Shown here: in pieces, positions 17,949 through 26,987 of the stretch
Position numbering within the stretch: the first letter of the stretch is position 1
How the letters are laid out: every line of letters begins with the position of its first letter
Origin: Amycolatopsis sp. MtRt-6
GTDB taxonomy: Bacteria; Actinomycetota; Actinomycetes; Mycobacteriales; Pseudonocardiaceae
DNA: 64,000 nucleotides
Reading direction: 5' to 3'
Assembly: GCF_017308975.1 (NCBI RefSeq)
Contig: NZ_JADWPD010000005.1
Location: 19,332-83,331 of the forward strand
The notes under the pieces: model-generated
The model's database searches: none
What the model saw: the letters and a program-made list of their open reading frames with translations, nothing else
Told to the model about the DNA's origin: nothing
Position numbers and translations under genes: made by a program

Positions 17949-19163
17949 ATGGATGGAACCACCGCCCCGCGCCGGGTGCCGAAGCACCACGGACTGTCCG
18001 CGAAGACGCTCCGGCGGCTGGAGCACGCGTCCGGCAGCCTCGCGAGCGCGAGCATCACGGTGATGGAGCGGCGGCTGCCCTGGTTCGCCCGGCTGCCCGC
18101 CGACCAGCGCGCGAGCGTCCTGCTGATCACCCAGGCCGGCGCCGCCGGCTTCGTCGACTGGCTGCGGGATTCCAAAGAGGCCTTGAAGCTCACGACCGAG
18201 GCGTTCCGCGACGCGCCGGCCGAGCTGTCGCGGTGGATCAGCCTGCGCCAGGCGGTCGGCATGGTGCGGCTGGCCATCGAGGTGTTCGAGGAGCAGCTGC
18301 CCGAGTTCGCGGCGAACGAAGCGGAACGGGCCGCCCTGATCGAGGGAATCCTCCGATACGGCCGCGAAATCGCTTTCGCGGCGGCGAATTCCTACGCCGC
18401 CGCGGCGGAAGCGCGCGGCGCGTGGGACGCCCGGCTGGAGGCGCTGGTCGTCGACGGCATCGTCCGCGGCGACGCCGAGGAGTCGGTGCTGTCGCGGGCC
18501 ACGGCGCTGGGCTGGGACCCGACGGCGGCGGCCACCGTGCTCGTCGGCAACCCGCCGTCGGAGGACCCGCCGACGGTGGTGTTCGAGGTCCGCAGCCGCG
18601 CGGCCCGCGTCGGCCGCCCGGTGCTGCTGTCGGTGCAGGGGTCCCGGCTGGTGGTCGTGGTCGGCGGGCCCACCGAGGGCGGGGTCAAGGAGCGGGAGAT
18701 CCTGACCCGCATGTCGGTGGCGTTCGCCGAGGGCCCGGTGGTCGCCGGCCCGACGGTGCCGACCCTGGCCGAAGCCCACCACAGCGCGACGGAGGCGTTG
18801 TCCGGCCTGCGGGCCGTGGTCGGCTGGCCGGGCGCGCCCCGGCCGGTGCGCTCGGCGGACCTGCTGCCCGAGCGCGCCCTGTCGGGGGACGCGGAGGCCG
18901 AGCGCCTGCTGGTGGACACGATCGCGCGGCCGTTGGAAGAGGCCGGACCGACGCTGCAGCGCACAGTCGAGGCGTACCTGGAGAGTGGCGGCGTGCTGGA
19001 GACGTGCGCGAAGACGCTGTTCGTCCACCCGAACACGGTCCGCTACCGGCTGCGGAAGGCGGCGGACCTGACGGGCTGCCAGGCAACCGACCCGCGCGAC
19101 GCCCTGGTGCTGCGGATCGCGCTGACCGTCGGACGGCTGGCGAGGGCCCGCGGCCTCTGGTGA
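17949..19163 (+). CDS. fasR: PucR-family regulator of fatty acid synthesis (FasR-like)
   Basis: A 404-residue transcription factor. The C-terminal PucR helix-turn-helix is clear (ESGGVLETCAKTLFVHPNTVRYRLRKA region, residues about 340-375), preceded by a GGDEF-like middle domain. In Streptomyces coelicolor the equivalent gene SCO2386 (FasR) lies just upstream of fabD-fabH-acpP-fabF and activates them; in M. tuberculosis the positional match is Rv2242, between aceE and fabD. The order here is the same apart from a small VOC gene placed between. TAGGAT at 17933-17938 is a possible -10 box. Confidence 0.88.
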   Translation: MDGTTAPRRVPKHHGLSAKTLRRLEHASGSLASASITVMERRLPWFARLPADQRASVLLITQAGAAGFVDWLRDSKEALKLTTEAFRDAPAELSRWISLRQAVGMVRLAIEVFEEQLPEFAANEAERAALIEGILRYGREIAFAAANSYAAAAEARGAWDARLEALVVDGIVRGDAEESVLSRATALGWDPTAAATVLVGNPPSEDPPTVVFEVRSRAARVGRPVLLSVQGSRLVVVVGGPTEGGVKEREILTRMSVAFAEGPVVAGPTVPTLAEAHHSATEALSGLRAVVGWPGAPRPVRSADLLPERALSGDAEAERLLVDTIARPLEEAGPTLQRTVEAYLESGGVLETCAKTLFVHPNTVRYRLRKAADLTGCQATDPRDALVLRIALTVGRLARARGLW

Positions 19164-19244
19164 CACCTCGGTGTCGAGAACCGGCCGCCGGCTCCGTCCC
19201 CGGAGCACGAGCGGCCATCGAGGCCGCGTGACCGAGGAGAAACC

Positions 19245-19682
19245 ATGACGATCCAGCGGCTGGACAACATCGGCATCGTGGTCGAAGACCTGGCGGCGGT
19301 GATCGCGTTCTTCGTCGGTCTCGGCCTGGAGCTCGAGGGCGAGGCCACGGTCGAAGGGCCGCCGGTGGACAGCCTCGTCGCGCTCGAAGGCGTCCGGTGC
19401 GACCTGGCGGTGGTCCGGACCCCGGACGGCCACGGGCGGCTCGAGCTGATGAAGTTCCACGAGCCGGCGCCGCCGGCCGCCCCCGGACCGGCACCGCTGA
19501 ACGCGTTCGGTCTCCGTCGCCTCATGTTCGCCGTCGAGGACATCGAGGCCGTCCTCGCCCGGGTGCGCCGGCACGGCGCCGAGCCCGTCGGCGAGCTGGT
19601 GCAGTACGGAGACAGCTACCGGCTCTGCTACGTCCGCGGCCCCGAAGGTCTCATCGTCGCCTTGGCCGAGAAGCTTGGCTGA
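19245..19682 (+). CDS. VOC-family (glyoxalase-like) protein
   Basis: A 145-residue protein of the vicinal oxygen chelate fold with two beta-alpha-beta-beta-beta units (NIGIVVEDLAAVIAFFVGLG and RLMFAVEDIEAVLARVRRHG as paired strands and helices). The ATG follows GAGGAGA. The usual metal ligands are only partly recognisable. It sits between fasR and fabD, an unusual place, with 81 bases before it and 198 after it, and nothing ties it to lipid synthesis. Confidence 0.75.
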   Translation: MTIQRLDNIGIVVEDLAAVIAFFVGLGLELEGEATVEGPPVDSLVALEGVRCDLAVVRTPDGHGRLELMKFHEPAPPAAPGPAPLNAFGLRRLMFAVEDIEAVLARVRRHGAEPVGELVQYGDSYRLCYVRGPEGLIVALAEKLG

Positions 19683-19880
19683 AACCCCGCAGGACCGCCT
19701 CTTCCCGAGACGGGCGTCACGTGATGGACTTAACAGCGAAAGGTGATTGAACCCGACAAGGCATCCGGGTTACGCGCGAGCTTCCCCCGCCCTTCTTTGG
19801 AGGGTTCCGACAAAGACGCCGCACAGACACTGTGAGCGTCGGCATCCCCGGGAAGCCGCCCCGGAGTGTTGTCTTGAAGG

Positions 19881-20804
19881 GTGACAGCAGCAGTCCTCGC
19901 TCCCGGCCAGGGGTCCCAGGCCCCCGGCATGTTCACGCCCTGGCTCGACCTCGACGGCGCGCGCGAGCGCGTCGCGCAGTGGTCCGACCGCGCCGGGCTC
20001 GACCTGCTCCGCCTCGGCACCGAGGCGGACGCCGACGAGATCCAGGACACCGCGATCGCCCAGCCGCTGATCGTCGCGCTGTCGCTGCTCACCTTCGAGC
20101 ACCTCCAGGCCACCGCGCCGGTGCCCGCGGACGCGCCGGTCGCCGGCCACTCCGTCGGCGAGCTCGCGGCCGCCGCGATCGCCGGGGTGCTGCAGCCCGA
20201 AGACGCCGTCGCGCTCGCCGCCGTCCGCGGGGCCGAGATGGCGAAGGCGTGCGCGATGGAACCGACGTCGATGGCCGCGGTCATGCTCGGCGACCCCGAG
20301 CAGGTCGTCGCGTGGCTCGAAGAGCAGGGCCTGACCGCGGCGAACCGCAACGGCGCCGGGCAGATCGTCGCCTCCGGTGCCGCCGACACGATCGCGAAGA
20401 TCGTCGCCGAGCCCCTCGAAGGCACGAAGATCCGCGCCCTCAAGGTCGCCGGCGCGTTCCACACGCGGTACATGGCGCCCGCCGAAGAGGCGATGCGCGC
20501 CCACGCCGCCGAGCTGACCCCGGCAGACCCCACCCGCCCGCTGCTGTCCAACGCGGACGGTGCCGTCGTCACCAGCGGGGCCGAGTACCTGGAGCGGCTG
20601 GTCTCCCAGGTCACCCGGCCGGTCCGCTGGGACCTGACGATGGACGGCCTGGTCGCCGTCGGCGTCACCCACACGATCGAACTCGCGCCCGCGGGCACCC
20701 TGACCGGCCTGGTCAAGCGGCAGCTCAAGGGCGTCGTCACCACTACCACCGCGCTGAAGACGCCGGCCGAGCTGGCGACGCTGCGCCAGGAGGACGCCTC
20801 GTGA
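19881..20804 (+). CDS. fabD: Malonyl-CoA:ACP malonyltransferase
   Basis: A 307-residue enzyme that moves malonyl from CoA to acyl carrier protein. The active serine is in GHSVGE (Ser91) and the partner His in FHTRYM (His194); the N-terminal APGQGSQ motif is intact. GTG 19881 is the first possible start, since an in-frame TGA lies two codons upstream, although its ribosome site is weak. The stop overlaps fabH by 4 bases. The 198-base gap upstream (19683-19880) holds no gene and should contain the promoter of the fab operon and the FasR site, which I could not define. Confidence 0.95.
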   Translation: MTAAVLAPGQGSQAPGMFTPWLDLDGARERVAQWSDRAGLDLLRLGTEADADEIQDTAIAQPLIVALSLLTFEHLQATAPVPADAPVAGHSVGELAAAAIAGVLQPEDAVALAAVRGAEMAKACAMEPTSMAAVMLGDPEQVVAWLEEQGLTAANRNGAGQIVASGAADTIAKIVAEPLEGTKIRALKVAGAFHTRYMAPAEEAMRAHAAELTPADPTRPLLSNADGAVVTSGAEYLERLVSQVTRPVRWDLTMDGLVAVGVTHTIELAPAGTLTGLVKRQLKGVVTTTTALKTPAELATLRQEDAS

Positions 20805-21784
20805 CCGACCGACCCGCCCTGAGCCTCACCACCGGCTCCCGCGGCAGCCGCGTGCTGGGTATCGGCAGCGCGCAGCCGGAGAAGATCGTCACCAACGACG
20901 ACCTCTCGAAGATCATGGACACCACCGACGAGTGGATCCAATCGCGTGTCGGGATCGTCGAGCGGCGGTTCGCCGAGAAGGACGAGGAGCTCACCGACTT
21001 CGCCGTGGCCGCCGGCAAGGCCGCCCTCGAAGACGCCGGTGTCGAGCCGTCCGAAGTGGACACCGTCATCCTGCCGAACTGCACGATGCGGACGCTCATC
21101 CCGAACGCCGCCGCGCAGGTGGCGGCCCGGATCGGCATCCCCAGCCCCGGTGCCTTCGACCTCAACGCCGCGTGCGCCGGGTTCTGCTACGGCCTGGGTG
21201 TCGCCTCGGACCTGATCCGGGCGGGCTCGGCGAAGAAGGTCCTGGTCATCGGCTCGGAGAAGCTCACCGACTCCGTCGACCCGGTCGACCGGGCCAACGC
21301 GATCATCTTCGCCGACGGCGCGGGCGCCGCGGTGGTCGGCGCGTCCGACGAGCCGCAGATCGGCCCGGTCTCCTGGGGCAGCGCGGGCGACCTGGTCGAC
21401 CTGATCTACATGCGCGACGAGAAGTACATCTACCAGGAGGGCCAGTCGGTCTTCCGGTGGGCGACGACCCAGATCGCGCCGATCGCGCTGGGCGCGCTGG
21501 AGGCGGCCGGGCTCAAGCCGTCCGATGTGGACGTGCTGATCCCGCACCAGGCGAACCTGCGCATCGTCGAGGCGATCGCGAAGAAGCTGCGGGCCAACGG
21601 CGCCCGCGACGACATGGTCGTCGCCGACGACATCAAGTACTCCGGCAACACCTCGTCGGCGTCCATCCCCCTCGCGCTCGACCACATGCGCAAGGCCGGG
21701 ACGGCGAAGCCCGGCGACCTGGTGCTGGCGGTCGGGTTCGGCGCGGGCCTGTCCTACGCCGGGCAGGCGTTCGTCTGCCCCTGA
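20801..21784 (+). CDS. fabH: Beta-ketoacyl-ACP synthase III
   Basis: A 327-residue condensing enzyme that starts each fatty acid chain from acyl-CoA and malonyl-ACP. The catalytic triad is complete: Cys125 in NAACAGF, His249 in PHQAN and Asn283 in SGNTSS. The GTG start overlaps the fabD stop (GTGA) and has AGGAGG upstream, so translation is coupled. Actinomycetes generally use branched primers here; the specificity is not visible in the sequence. Confidence 0.95.
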   Translation: MTDRPALSLTTGSRGSRVLGIGSAQPEKIVTNDDLSKIMDTTDEWIQSRVGIVERRFAEKDEELTDFAVAAGKAALEDAGVEPSEVDTVILPNCTMRTLIPNAAAQVAARIGIPSPGAFDLNAACAGFCYGLGVASDLIRAGSAKKVLVIGSEKLTDSVDPVDRANAIIFADGAGAAVVGASDEPQIGPVSWGSAGDLVDLIYMRDEKYIYQEGQSVFRWATTQIAPIALGALEAAGLKPSDVDVLIPHQANLRIVEAIAKKLRANGARDDMVVADDIKYSGNTSSASIPLALDHMRKAGTAKPGDLVLAVGFGAGLSYAGQAFVCP

Positions 21785-21858
21785 TCACCGTTACGCTCCC
21801 CGCGGGCACTCGCCCGAGGGAAACAAGACCCCAGAAAGACCGAGAAGGGAACTACCCC

Positions 21859-22104
21859 ATGGCTGACAACGCTGAGATCCTCGCCGGCCTCGCCGAGATC
21901 GTCGAAGAGGTCGCCGGTGTGGCTCAGGACGACGTCACCGCCGAGAAGTCGTTCGTGGACGACCTGGACATCGACTCGCTGTCGATGGTCGAGATCGCCG
22001 TGCAGGCCGAGGACAAGTTCGGCGTCAAGATCCCGGACGACGAGCTCGCCAACCTGAAGACCGTGGGCGACGCGGTGAACTACGTGTCCGCCAACTCGAA
22101 GTAA
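21859..22104 (+). CDS. acpP: Acyl carrier protein
   Basis: An 81-residue acidic four-helix protein that carries growing acyl chains. Ser40 in the DIDSLSMVE motif is the phosphopantetheine site. ATG 21859 follows GAAGGGAAC. Its place between fabH and fabF is the standard actinomycete order. Confidence 0.97.
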   Translation: MADNAEILAGLAEIVEEVAGVAQDDVTAEKSFVDDLDIDSLSMVEIAVQAEDKFGVKIPDDELANLKTVGDAVNYVSANSK

Positions 22105-22132
22105 GTCCTCTTCCCTCCTTGAGGAGACTCCC

Positions 22133-23383
22133 ATGAGCAACATCGACGTCGTGATCACCGGTCTCGGCGCCACCACACCGCTCGGCGGGGACGTCACGTC
22201 CACCTGGGACGGTCTGCTGGCCGGGGCGAGCGGGGTTCGCGCGATCGAGGCCGACTGGGTCGAGGAGCTGCAGCTGCCGGTCAAGATCGGCGGTCAGCTG
22301 GCCGTCGAGCCGGCCGATGTCCTGCCCCGGGTCCAGGCCCGCCGGATGGACCGCTGCGAGCAGGTCGCGCTGATCGCCGCCCGGCAGGCGTGGGCGGACG
22401 CCGGGTACACCGAGCCGACCGACGAGCACACCGACGTCGACCCCGACCGCCTCGGCGTGTCGATCGGCACCGGCATCGGCGGCCCGGTCACCCTGCTCAC
22501 CCAGAACGACCTGTTGCACCAGCAGGGTCTCCGCAAGGTGTCGCCGCTGACCGTGCCGATGCTGATGCCGAACGGCCCGGCCGCGCACGTGGGCATCGAC
22601 CTCCGGGCGCGGGCCGGGGTGCATTCCCCGGCCTCGGCCTGTGCCTCGGGTGCCGAGGGCATCGCCAGCGGGGTGGAGATGATCCGCTCCGGGCGCGCCG
22701 ACGTCGTGATCGCGGGGGGCGCCGAAGCGTGCATCCACCCGATCACGCTGGCCGGGTTCGCCCAGGCCCGCACGGTCTCCACGCGCAACGACGACCCGGC
22801 GAGCGCGTCGCGGCCGTTCGACGCGAGCCGCGACGGCTTCGTTCTCGGCGAGGGCGCCGGCGTGGTCATCCTGGAGCGCGCGGACCTGGCGAAGGCCCGC
22901 GGGGCGCGCGTCTACGCGACGCTCGCCGGCCACGGCATCACCTCGGACGCCTACCACATCACCGGCAACCACCCGGAGGGCGTCGGCCAGATCGCCGCGA
23001 TGCGCGCGGCGATGAAGATGGCCGGCGTGACCCCGGCCGACGTCGGGCACGTGAACGCGCACGCGACGTCCACTGTGGTCGGTGACATCGGCGAGGCGGC
23101 GGCGATCCGCAACGCGATCGGGGACCACGTGGTCGTCACGGCGCCGAAGGGCTCGCTCGGCCACCTCGTCGGCGGTGCCGGCGCGGTCGAGGGGATCATC
23201 ACGATCCTGGCGCTCTACCACGGCCTGGTGCCGGCCACCCGGAACCTGACGGACCTGGACCCGCGGGTGCAGCTGGACGTCGTCGCGGGCGAGCCGCGCA
23301 AGGTCGAGCTGACCGCGGCGATCAGCAACTCGTTCGGGTTCGGCGGCCACAACACCGCGCTGCTGTTCACCCCGGCGGCCTGA
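22133..23383 (+). CDS. fabF: Beta-ketoacyl-ACP synthase II
   Basis: A 416-residue elongating condensing enzyme (KasA/FabF type). The catalytic Cys170 lies in ASACASGAEG, and the two histidines are His310 (NAHATST) and His344 (GHLVGGAGA). ATG 22133 follows a GAGGAGA site 28 bases after acpP. The operon ends with a textbook hairpin. In mycobacteria two such genes (kasA, kasB) stand here; only one is present in this window. Confidence 0.96.
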   Translation: MSNIDVVITGLGATTPLGGDVTSTWDGLLAGASGVRAIEADWVEELQLPVKIGGQLAVEPADVLPRVQARRMDRCEQVALIAARQAWADAGYTEPTDEHTDVDPDRLGVSIGTGIGGPVTLLTQNDLLHQQGLRKVSPLTVPMLMPNGPAAHVGIDLRARAGVHSPASACASGAEGIASGVEMIRSGRADVVIAGGAEACIHPITLAGFAQARTVSTRNDDPASASRPFDASRDGFVLGEGAGVVILERADLAKARGARVYATLAGHGITSDAYHITGNHPEGVGQIAAMRAAMKMAGVTPADVGHVNAHATSTVVGDIGEAAAIRNAIGDHVVVTAPKGSLGHLVGGAGAVEGIITILALYHGLVPATRNLTDLDPRVQLDVVAGEPRKVELTAAISNSFGFGGHNTALLFTPAA

Positions 23384-23404
23384 GTTCGCTTTCCGGACAC
23401 GAAG

Positions 23405-23432
23405 AAGGGGCCCGGCTTCGGCCGGGCCCCTT
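23405..23432. terminator. Hairpin terminator with TTCG loop
   Basis: A 12-bp perfect stem (23405-23416 with 23421-23432) capped by a TTCG tetraloop and flanked by A and T bases on both sides, so it can serve both fabF and the convergent gene that ends at 23442. Confidence 0.93.
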
Positions 23433-23441
23433 TCTCGTCGG

Positions 23442-24035
23442 TCAGCACTTCTCGTGTTCGGGCGGTGGCCCGCCGTCGACGGCGGCGATCTTCAGGGTCC
23501 TGTCCTCGATCACCATCGGCATGACGAGCCGCCACTTGATGCAGGGCTCGCGGAAGAACGGCGGGGCGTCCTCGACGGCCTGCCTGCTGGTGAACCCGAC
23601 CAGGACCCGCAGCGAGGACCCGGACGAGCGCTCGATCCGGTAGACGAGGGCGTCGCTGTCCTTTGTGGTCCGAACCCCCTTCTTCCAGTCGGCCTGCGAC
23701 TGGGCGGCGGCCCGCTCGTCGGTGACCACGGCGGTCCACTGCTGGTACTGCTTGAGGTTGATGGCCGTGAAGTACTTCTCCAGGAGCCGGCGGACGGCGT
23801 CGGCCTGCGGGTGCGCCCTGGCGTCGTCGGTCATCCGGACGGCGTCCGCCGCGCCGGGCTCACCGCTGTTCGACGGCGACGGCGACGGCACCGAGCTGGA
23901 GGCGTCGCCGGCGGGCTGGTCGGGCCGGCGGTAGAGCTCGCGCGCGAGCAGGCCGCCGCCGACGGTCACGGACAGCACCACGACCACGACGGGCACCAGC
24001 CAGCGCTGGCGAGAGCTGGGGGCGGGGGCGGTCAC
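23442..24035 (-). CDS. Membrane-anchored hypothetical protein
   Basis: A 197-residue protein with one N-terminal membrane helix (residues about 12-32), a Ser/Pro linker and an exported domain of about 130 residues beginning near the VRRLLEKYFTAIN motif. The domain looks like the small SnoaL/NTF2-like or lumazine-type exported domains seen in many actinomycete proteins, but no catalytic residues are evident. Two cysteines lie in the C-terminal part. It ends convergently against fabF across the shared terminator. Confidence 0.7.
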   Translation of the reverse strand: MTAPAPSSRQRWLVPVVVVVLSVTVGGGLLARELYRRPDQPAGDASSSVPSPSPSNSGEPGAADAVRMTDDARAHPQADAVRRLLEKYFTAINLKQYQQWTAVVTDERAAAQSQADWKKGVRTTKDSDALVYRIERSSGSSLRVLVGFTSRQAVEDAPPFFREPCIKWRLVMPMVIEDRTLKIAAVDGGPPPEHEKC

Positions 24036-24066
24036 GCCGGAAAGGGTACCGGCCCCCTCCCGGGGC

Positions 24067-24570
24067 TCAGCCGACCTGGTGCAGCCAGGTCACCGGCGCG
24101 CCGTCACCGGCGTGGCGGAACGGCTCGAGCGCCTCGTCCCAGCTCGCGGCCAGGAGCTCGTCCAGCTTGTGCGCGAGGGATTCGCCGCCGCGGGTCATGG
24201 TGACGAGCGCGCGCAGCTGGTCCTCGCCCACCACGATGTCGCCGTTGGCGCTGGTCCGGCCGTGCCACAGGCCGAGGCCGGGCGCGAAGCAGAACCGTTC
24301 GCCGTCGACGCCCGCACTGGGCTCTTCGGTGACCTCGAACCGAATCATCGGCCACGCCTTGAGCGCGGCCGCCAGTTTGGCGCCGGTGCCCGCGGGCGCG
24401 CGCCAGCCGCACTCGGCGCGAAGCTGACCCGGACTGGCCGGCTGCGCCGTCCACTTCAGGTCAACGCGGGCACCCAGGGTGCCCGAAATGGCCCACTCGA
24501 CGTGCGGACACACCGCAGACGGCGACGAGTGGACGTACACCACACCTCGGGTGCTGCCACGGGTGCTCAC
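24067..24570 (-). CDS. DUF3145 family protein
   Basis: A 167-residue cytosolic protein of the actinobacterial DUF3145 family, function unknown. The N-terminal GVVYVHSSPSAVCPHVEW and the FAPGLGLWHGRTSANGDIVV block are what I recognise. DUF3145 genes lie near fabF in Streptomyces too, as I remember it, so a role linked to fatty acid synthesis or the envelope is possible but unproven. It is transcribed away from the large Ala/Pro-rich gene. Confidence 0.82.
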   Translation of the reverse strand: MSTRGSTRGVVYVHSSPSAVCPHVEWAISGTLGARVDLKWTAQPASPGQLRAECGWRAPAGTGAKLAAALKAWPMIRFEVTEEPSAGVDGERFCFAPGLGLWHGRTSANGDIVVGEDQLRALVTMTRGGESLAHKLDELLAASWDEALEPFRHAGDGAPVTWLHQVG

Positions 24571-24839
24571 TGCTACCTCCGCTTGCTCGACGAGGGACGT
24601 CTTCCCCTACGCCCTACTCCGAGCTGCAGCGCGGGCCTCAGCGCGGCTCCCGAATGCCGCCTCCGATGCGTTGTAGCACATTCTGCACCCCAACCGTGCC
24701 GTTTGGCCACATGAACACCACAAGTCACCCGCCGCACACTTTCGGAGGGCAACCGGCCGCGGCTCGCCCGTGTCGCACGGATCATTGCGCTACGCGCGCT
24801 AGCGTGTTGACCCGGAACGGCGAGCAGGGAGGGACAGCG

Positions 24840-26984
24840 GTGCGACTGGTGCGCCTGGAGCGGCAGCAGTCCCGGGTGGCGGACGACATCCGGGCGGCAC
24901 TGGCGTCCCTGGGCCGCGGCAGCACCGTGATCGGCGGGATAGCCCTGGTGGGCGTGGGCGGGGTGACGGACCGCCCGATCGAGGCGGTGGTGCTCCTCCC
25001 CCACGGAGTGATCATCGTGATCGGCGTGGACCTCCCGGACCCGGCATTGCGCCTGGAGGCCCCCCTGGGCGGCCCGTGGAAGGCGGACGGCTGGCCCCTG
25101 GTCGCGGACGACGATTCGGTGAACCCGGCCACGGAGGCCCTGGACGTTTCCCAGGCTTGCGAAAGGCGAATCGCGGCGCTGGTCCCGGGGACGGCCCCGG
25201 TGGGAACGATCATCGCGGTGGGGCCGTACGTGGAGACGGTGGACCAGCCGGTCTCGGACCTGGCGGGTCCGGTGCGGGTGTTGCACCCGACGCCGACGAC
25301 GATGCTGGCGGCCACGGTGTCGTTGGCGACGGCGCACCGGCCACGGTCGGTGGACCAGGTCCGGGCGTTGATCCGCGGGCTGGCGCCGTCGGCCCCGGAG
25401 TTTTCGGATGAAGTCCTGCTGGGCGAGGGCTTCAGCCGGCTGACGGACGACTCGCCCCCGGAGTCCCTTTGGGACGATGGCCCGGAGGCGGCCGGAGCCG
25501 AGCCGGGCGCCGCGGCGGCTGTGGTTCCGGCCGCGGTTCACGGCACTGTTCCGGCTGCGGCTCCGGCCGCGGGTCCAGCGGCGGCTCCGGCCGCGGTTCC
25601 AGCGGCGGCTCCGGCCGCGGTTCCAGCGGCGGCTCCGGCCGCGGGTCCAGCGGCGGCTCCGGCCGCGGGTCCAGCGGCGGCTCCGGCCGCGGGTCCAGCG
25701 GTGGCTCCGGCCGCGGGTCCCGCCACGGCGGTTTCCGGCCCGGCCACGCCGAAGCAGGCGGCCCCGGCCACGGCGGGCAAGACCGACTGGCGGACCGAGA
25801 CCCCGGCCGAAGCCAAGCCGAAGCCCGCGGCGCCGGAACCCGCGGTCGAGCCGGAGCTTTCCCCGACCGCGGAGACCACTTCCCCGCCCGCTGAAGTGCC
25901 TGTGGAGGAGGAACCGGCGCGGCCGGTGTTCCCCGGCATGGAGACCACGCCGGCCGAACCCACCGAGGTTCTTCCCTCGCCTGCCGAGCCAGAGCGCCCT
26001 GCCGATCCCCCGCCACGACCGGTCTTCCCCGGCACCGAGCCCCCGGACCCGGCTGATTCCTCTGCCGCCGAGACGGAACGCACCGAAAACCTCAGCCTTC
26101 CCAGGCCCGGCAGCAACCAAATCGCGGCCGTCGATCCCTCGACCGAGCCCGAGAACCCGGCACCCCGGCCCGGCAAAACCGAGCCAGCCGACCGCCCCGC
26201 CACGCCCGAACTCCCCACCGAAACCGCGCCATCTCCCGACCCCACGACACCCCGGCCCGGCAAAACCGGCCCCCAGCCCGCCGCGGCCGAAAATCCCGAG
26301 CCGTCGAGCGTCCCTCGGCTCCCGCTGCCCTCGGCCGGCTCCCCGCAGCCCTTCCCCCGACCCCGGCCGAAGCCCGAATCCACCGCCGCGACCCCGCGCA
26401 CCGTCCGCTGGCTGCCCCTCGGCGCCATCGGTGCGCTCGTTGTCCTCGTCGTTGCCGCCGTTGCCGTTGCCACCACCGGTGACGGCACCGCCGCCGCGCC
26501 GGCTGCGCCGCCGGCCACCGTCTCGCCGGCGCCGCCCGCCACCACTCCCGTGCGCAGCCTGCAGTTCGCCCTCCGCGCCGCCGCCGGTGACCAGCGGTGT
26601 GCTTCGCACGCCTTCGGGGATGCCCAGACCAGCCTGCAGCAGACCAGCTGCTCCGGCGTCAAGCGCGCCAGCTACGCCGCCACCGTCGACGGCCGGGCCG
26701 GGGCTGTCACCGTCGGGATCGTCGAGTTCCCCGATGCGGCCCAGGCCGCCGCCTTCAAGGCCGTGGCCGACACACCCGGCGGGGGCGGGATCCTCGACCT
26801 CGCCACCGAGACCGGCCAGTGGGGCGCCACCGCCCCGCGCTTCGAGAACGCCGCCTACGCCAGCAAGCTCGACGGCTCCTCCGTGCGGCTCGTGCAGGCC
26901 GTCTGGGCGCCGGGACCGTCCACTCCGGACGATCCCGGCCTGGTCAGGGCCGCCAAGGCCGCCCTCGACCTGCCCGCCCAGTAG
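24840..26984 (+). CDS. Ala/Pro-rich membrane protein
   Basis: A 714-residue protein I cannot assign to a known enzyme. I start it at GTG 24840, which has a GGGAGGG site. Order: an N-terminal domain of about 210 residues with an IEAVVLLPHGVIIVIGVDL strand-rich core that faintly recalls NERD-type domains; seven tandem 8-residue AAPAAGPA units (near residues 240-300); a long Pro/Glu-rich region to about residue 510; one membrane helix (IGALVVLVVAAVAVA, near residue 530); and an exported C-terminal domain of about 170 residues with two cysteines. The topology puts the N-terminal domain in the cytosol and the C-terminal domain outside. TAGCGT at 24800 is a possible -10 box. Confidence 0.7.
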   Translation: MRLVRLERQQSRVADDIRAALASLGRGSTVIGGIALVGVGGVTDRPIEAVVLLPHGVIIVIGVDLPDPALRLEAPLGGPWKADGWPLVADDDSVNPATEALDVSQACERRIAALVPGTAPVGTIIAVGPYVETVDQPVSDLAGPVRVLHPTPTTMLAATVSLATAHRPRSVDQVRALIRGLAPSAPEFSDEVLLGEGFSRLTDDSPPESLWDDGPEAAGAEPGAAAAVVPAAVHGTVPAAAPAAGPAAAPAAVPAAAPAAVPAAAPAAGPAAAPAAGPAAAPAAGPAVAPAAGPATAVSGPATPKQAAPATAGKTDWRTETPAEAKPKPAAPEPAVEPELSPTAETTSPPAEVPVEEEPARPVFPGMETTPAEPTEVLPSPAEPERPADPPPRPVFPGTEPPDPADSSAAETERTENLSLPRPGSNQIAAVDPSTEPENPAPRPGKTEPADRPATPELPTETAPSPDPTTPRPGKTGPQPAAAENPEPSSVPRLPLPSAGSPQPFPRPRPKPESTAATPRTVRWLPLGAIGALVVLVVAAVAVATTGDGTAAAPAAPPATVSPAPPATTPVRSLQFALRAAAGDQRCASHAFGDAQTSLQQTSCSGVKRASYAATVDGRAGAVTVGIVEFPDAAQAAAFKAVADTPGGGGILDLATETGQWGATAPRFENAAYASKLDGSSVRLVQAVWAPGPSTPDDPGLVRAAKAALDLPAQ
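25557..25724 (+). repeat. 24-bp tandem repeat inside a coding region
   Basis: Seven units of 24 bases (GCGGCTCCGGCCGCGGGT then CCAGCG, with G/T change in some units) encode an 8-residue Ala-Pro repeat. The in-frame unit length lets copy number change without breaking the gene. Confidence 0.85.
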
Positions 26985-26987
26985 CCC

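Noticed and set aside
19803-19830. PafBC motif on the minus strand upstream of fabD (TTGTCGGAA)
   Set aside because: The GTG part reads GAA and no -10 box is at the right distance.
24573-26609. Gly/Arg-rich collagen-like frame opposite the Ala/Pro-rich gene
   Set aside because: Its RGRSRRW repeats are the reverse reading of the 24-bp units; there is no ribosome site and no signal.
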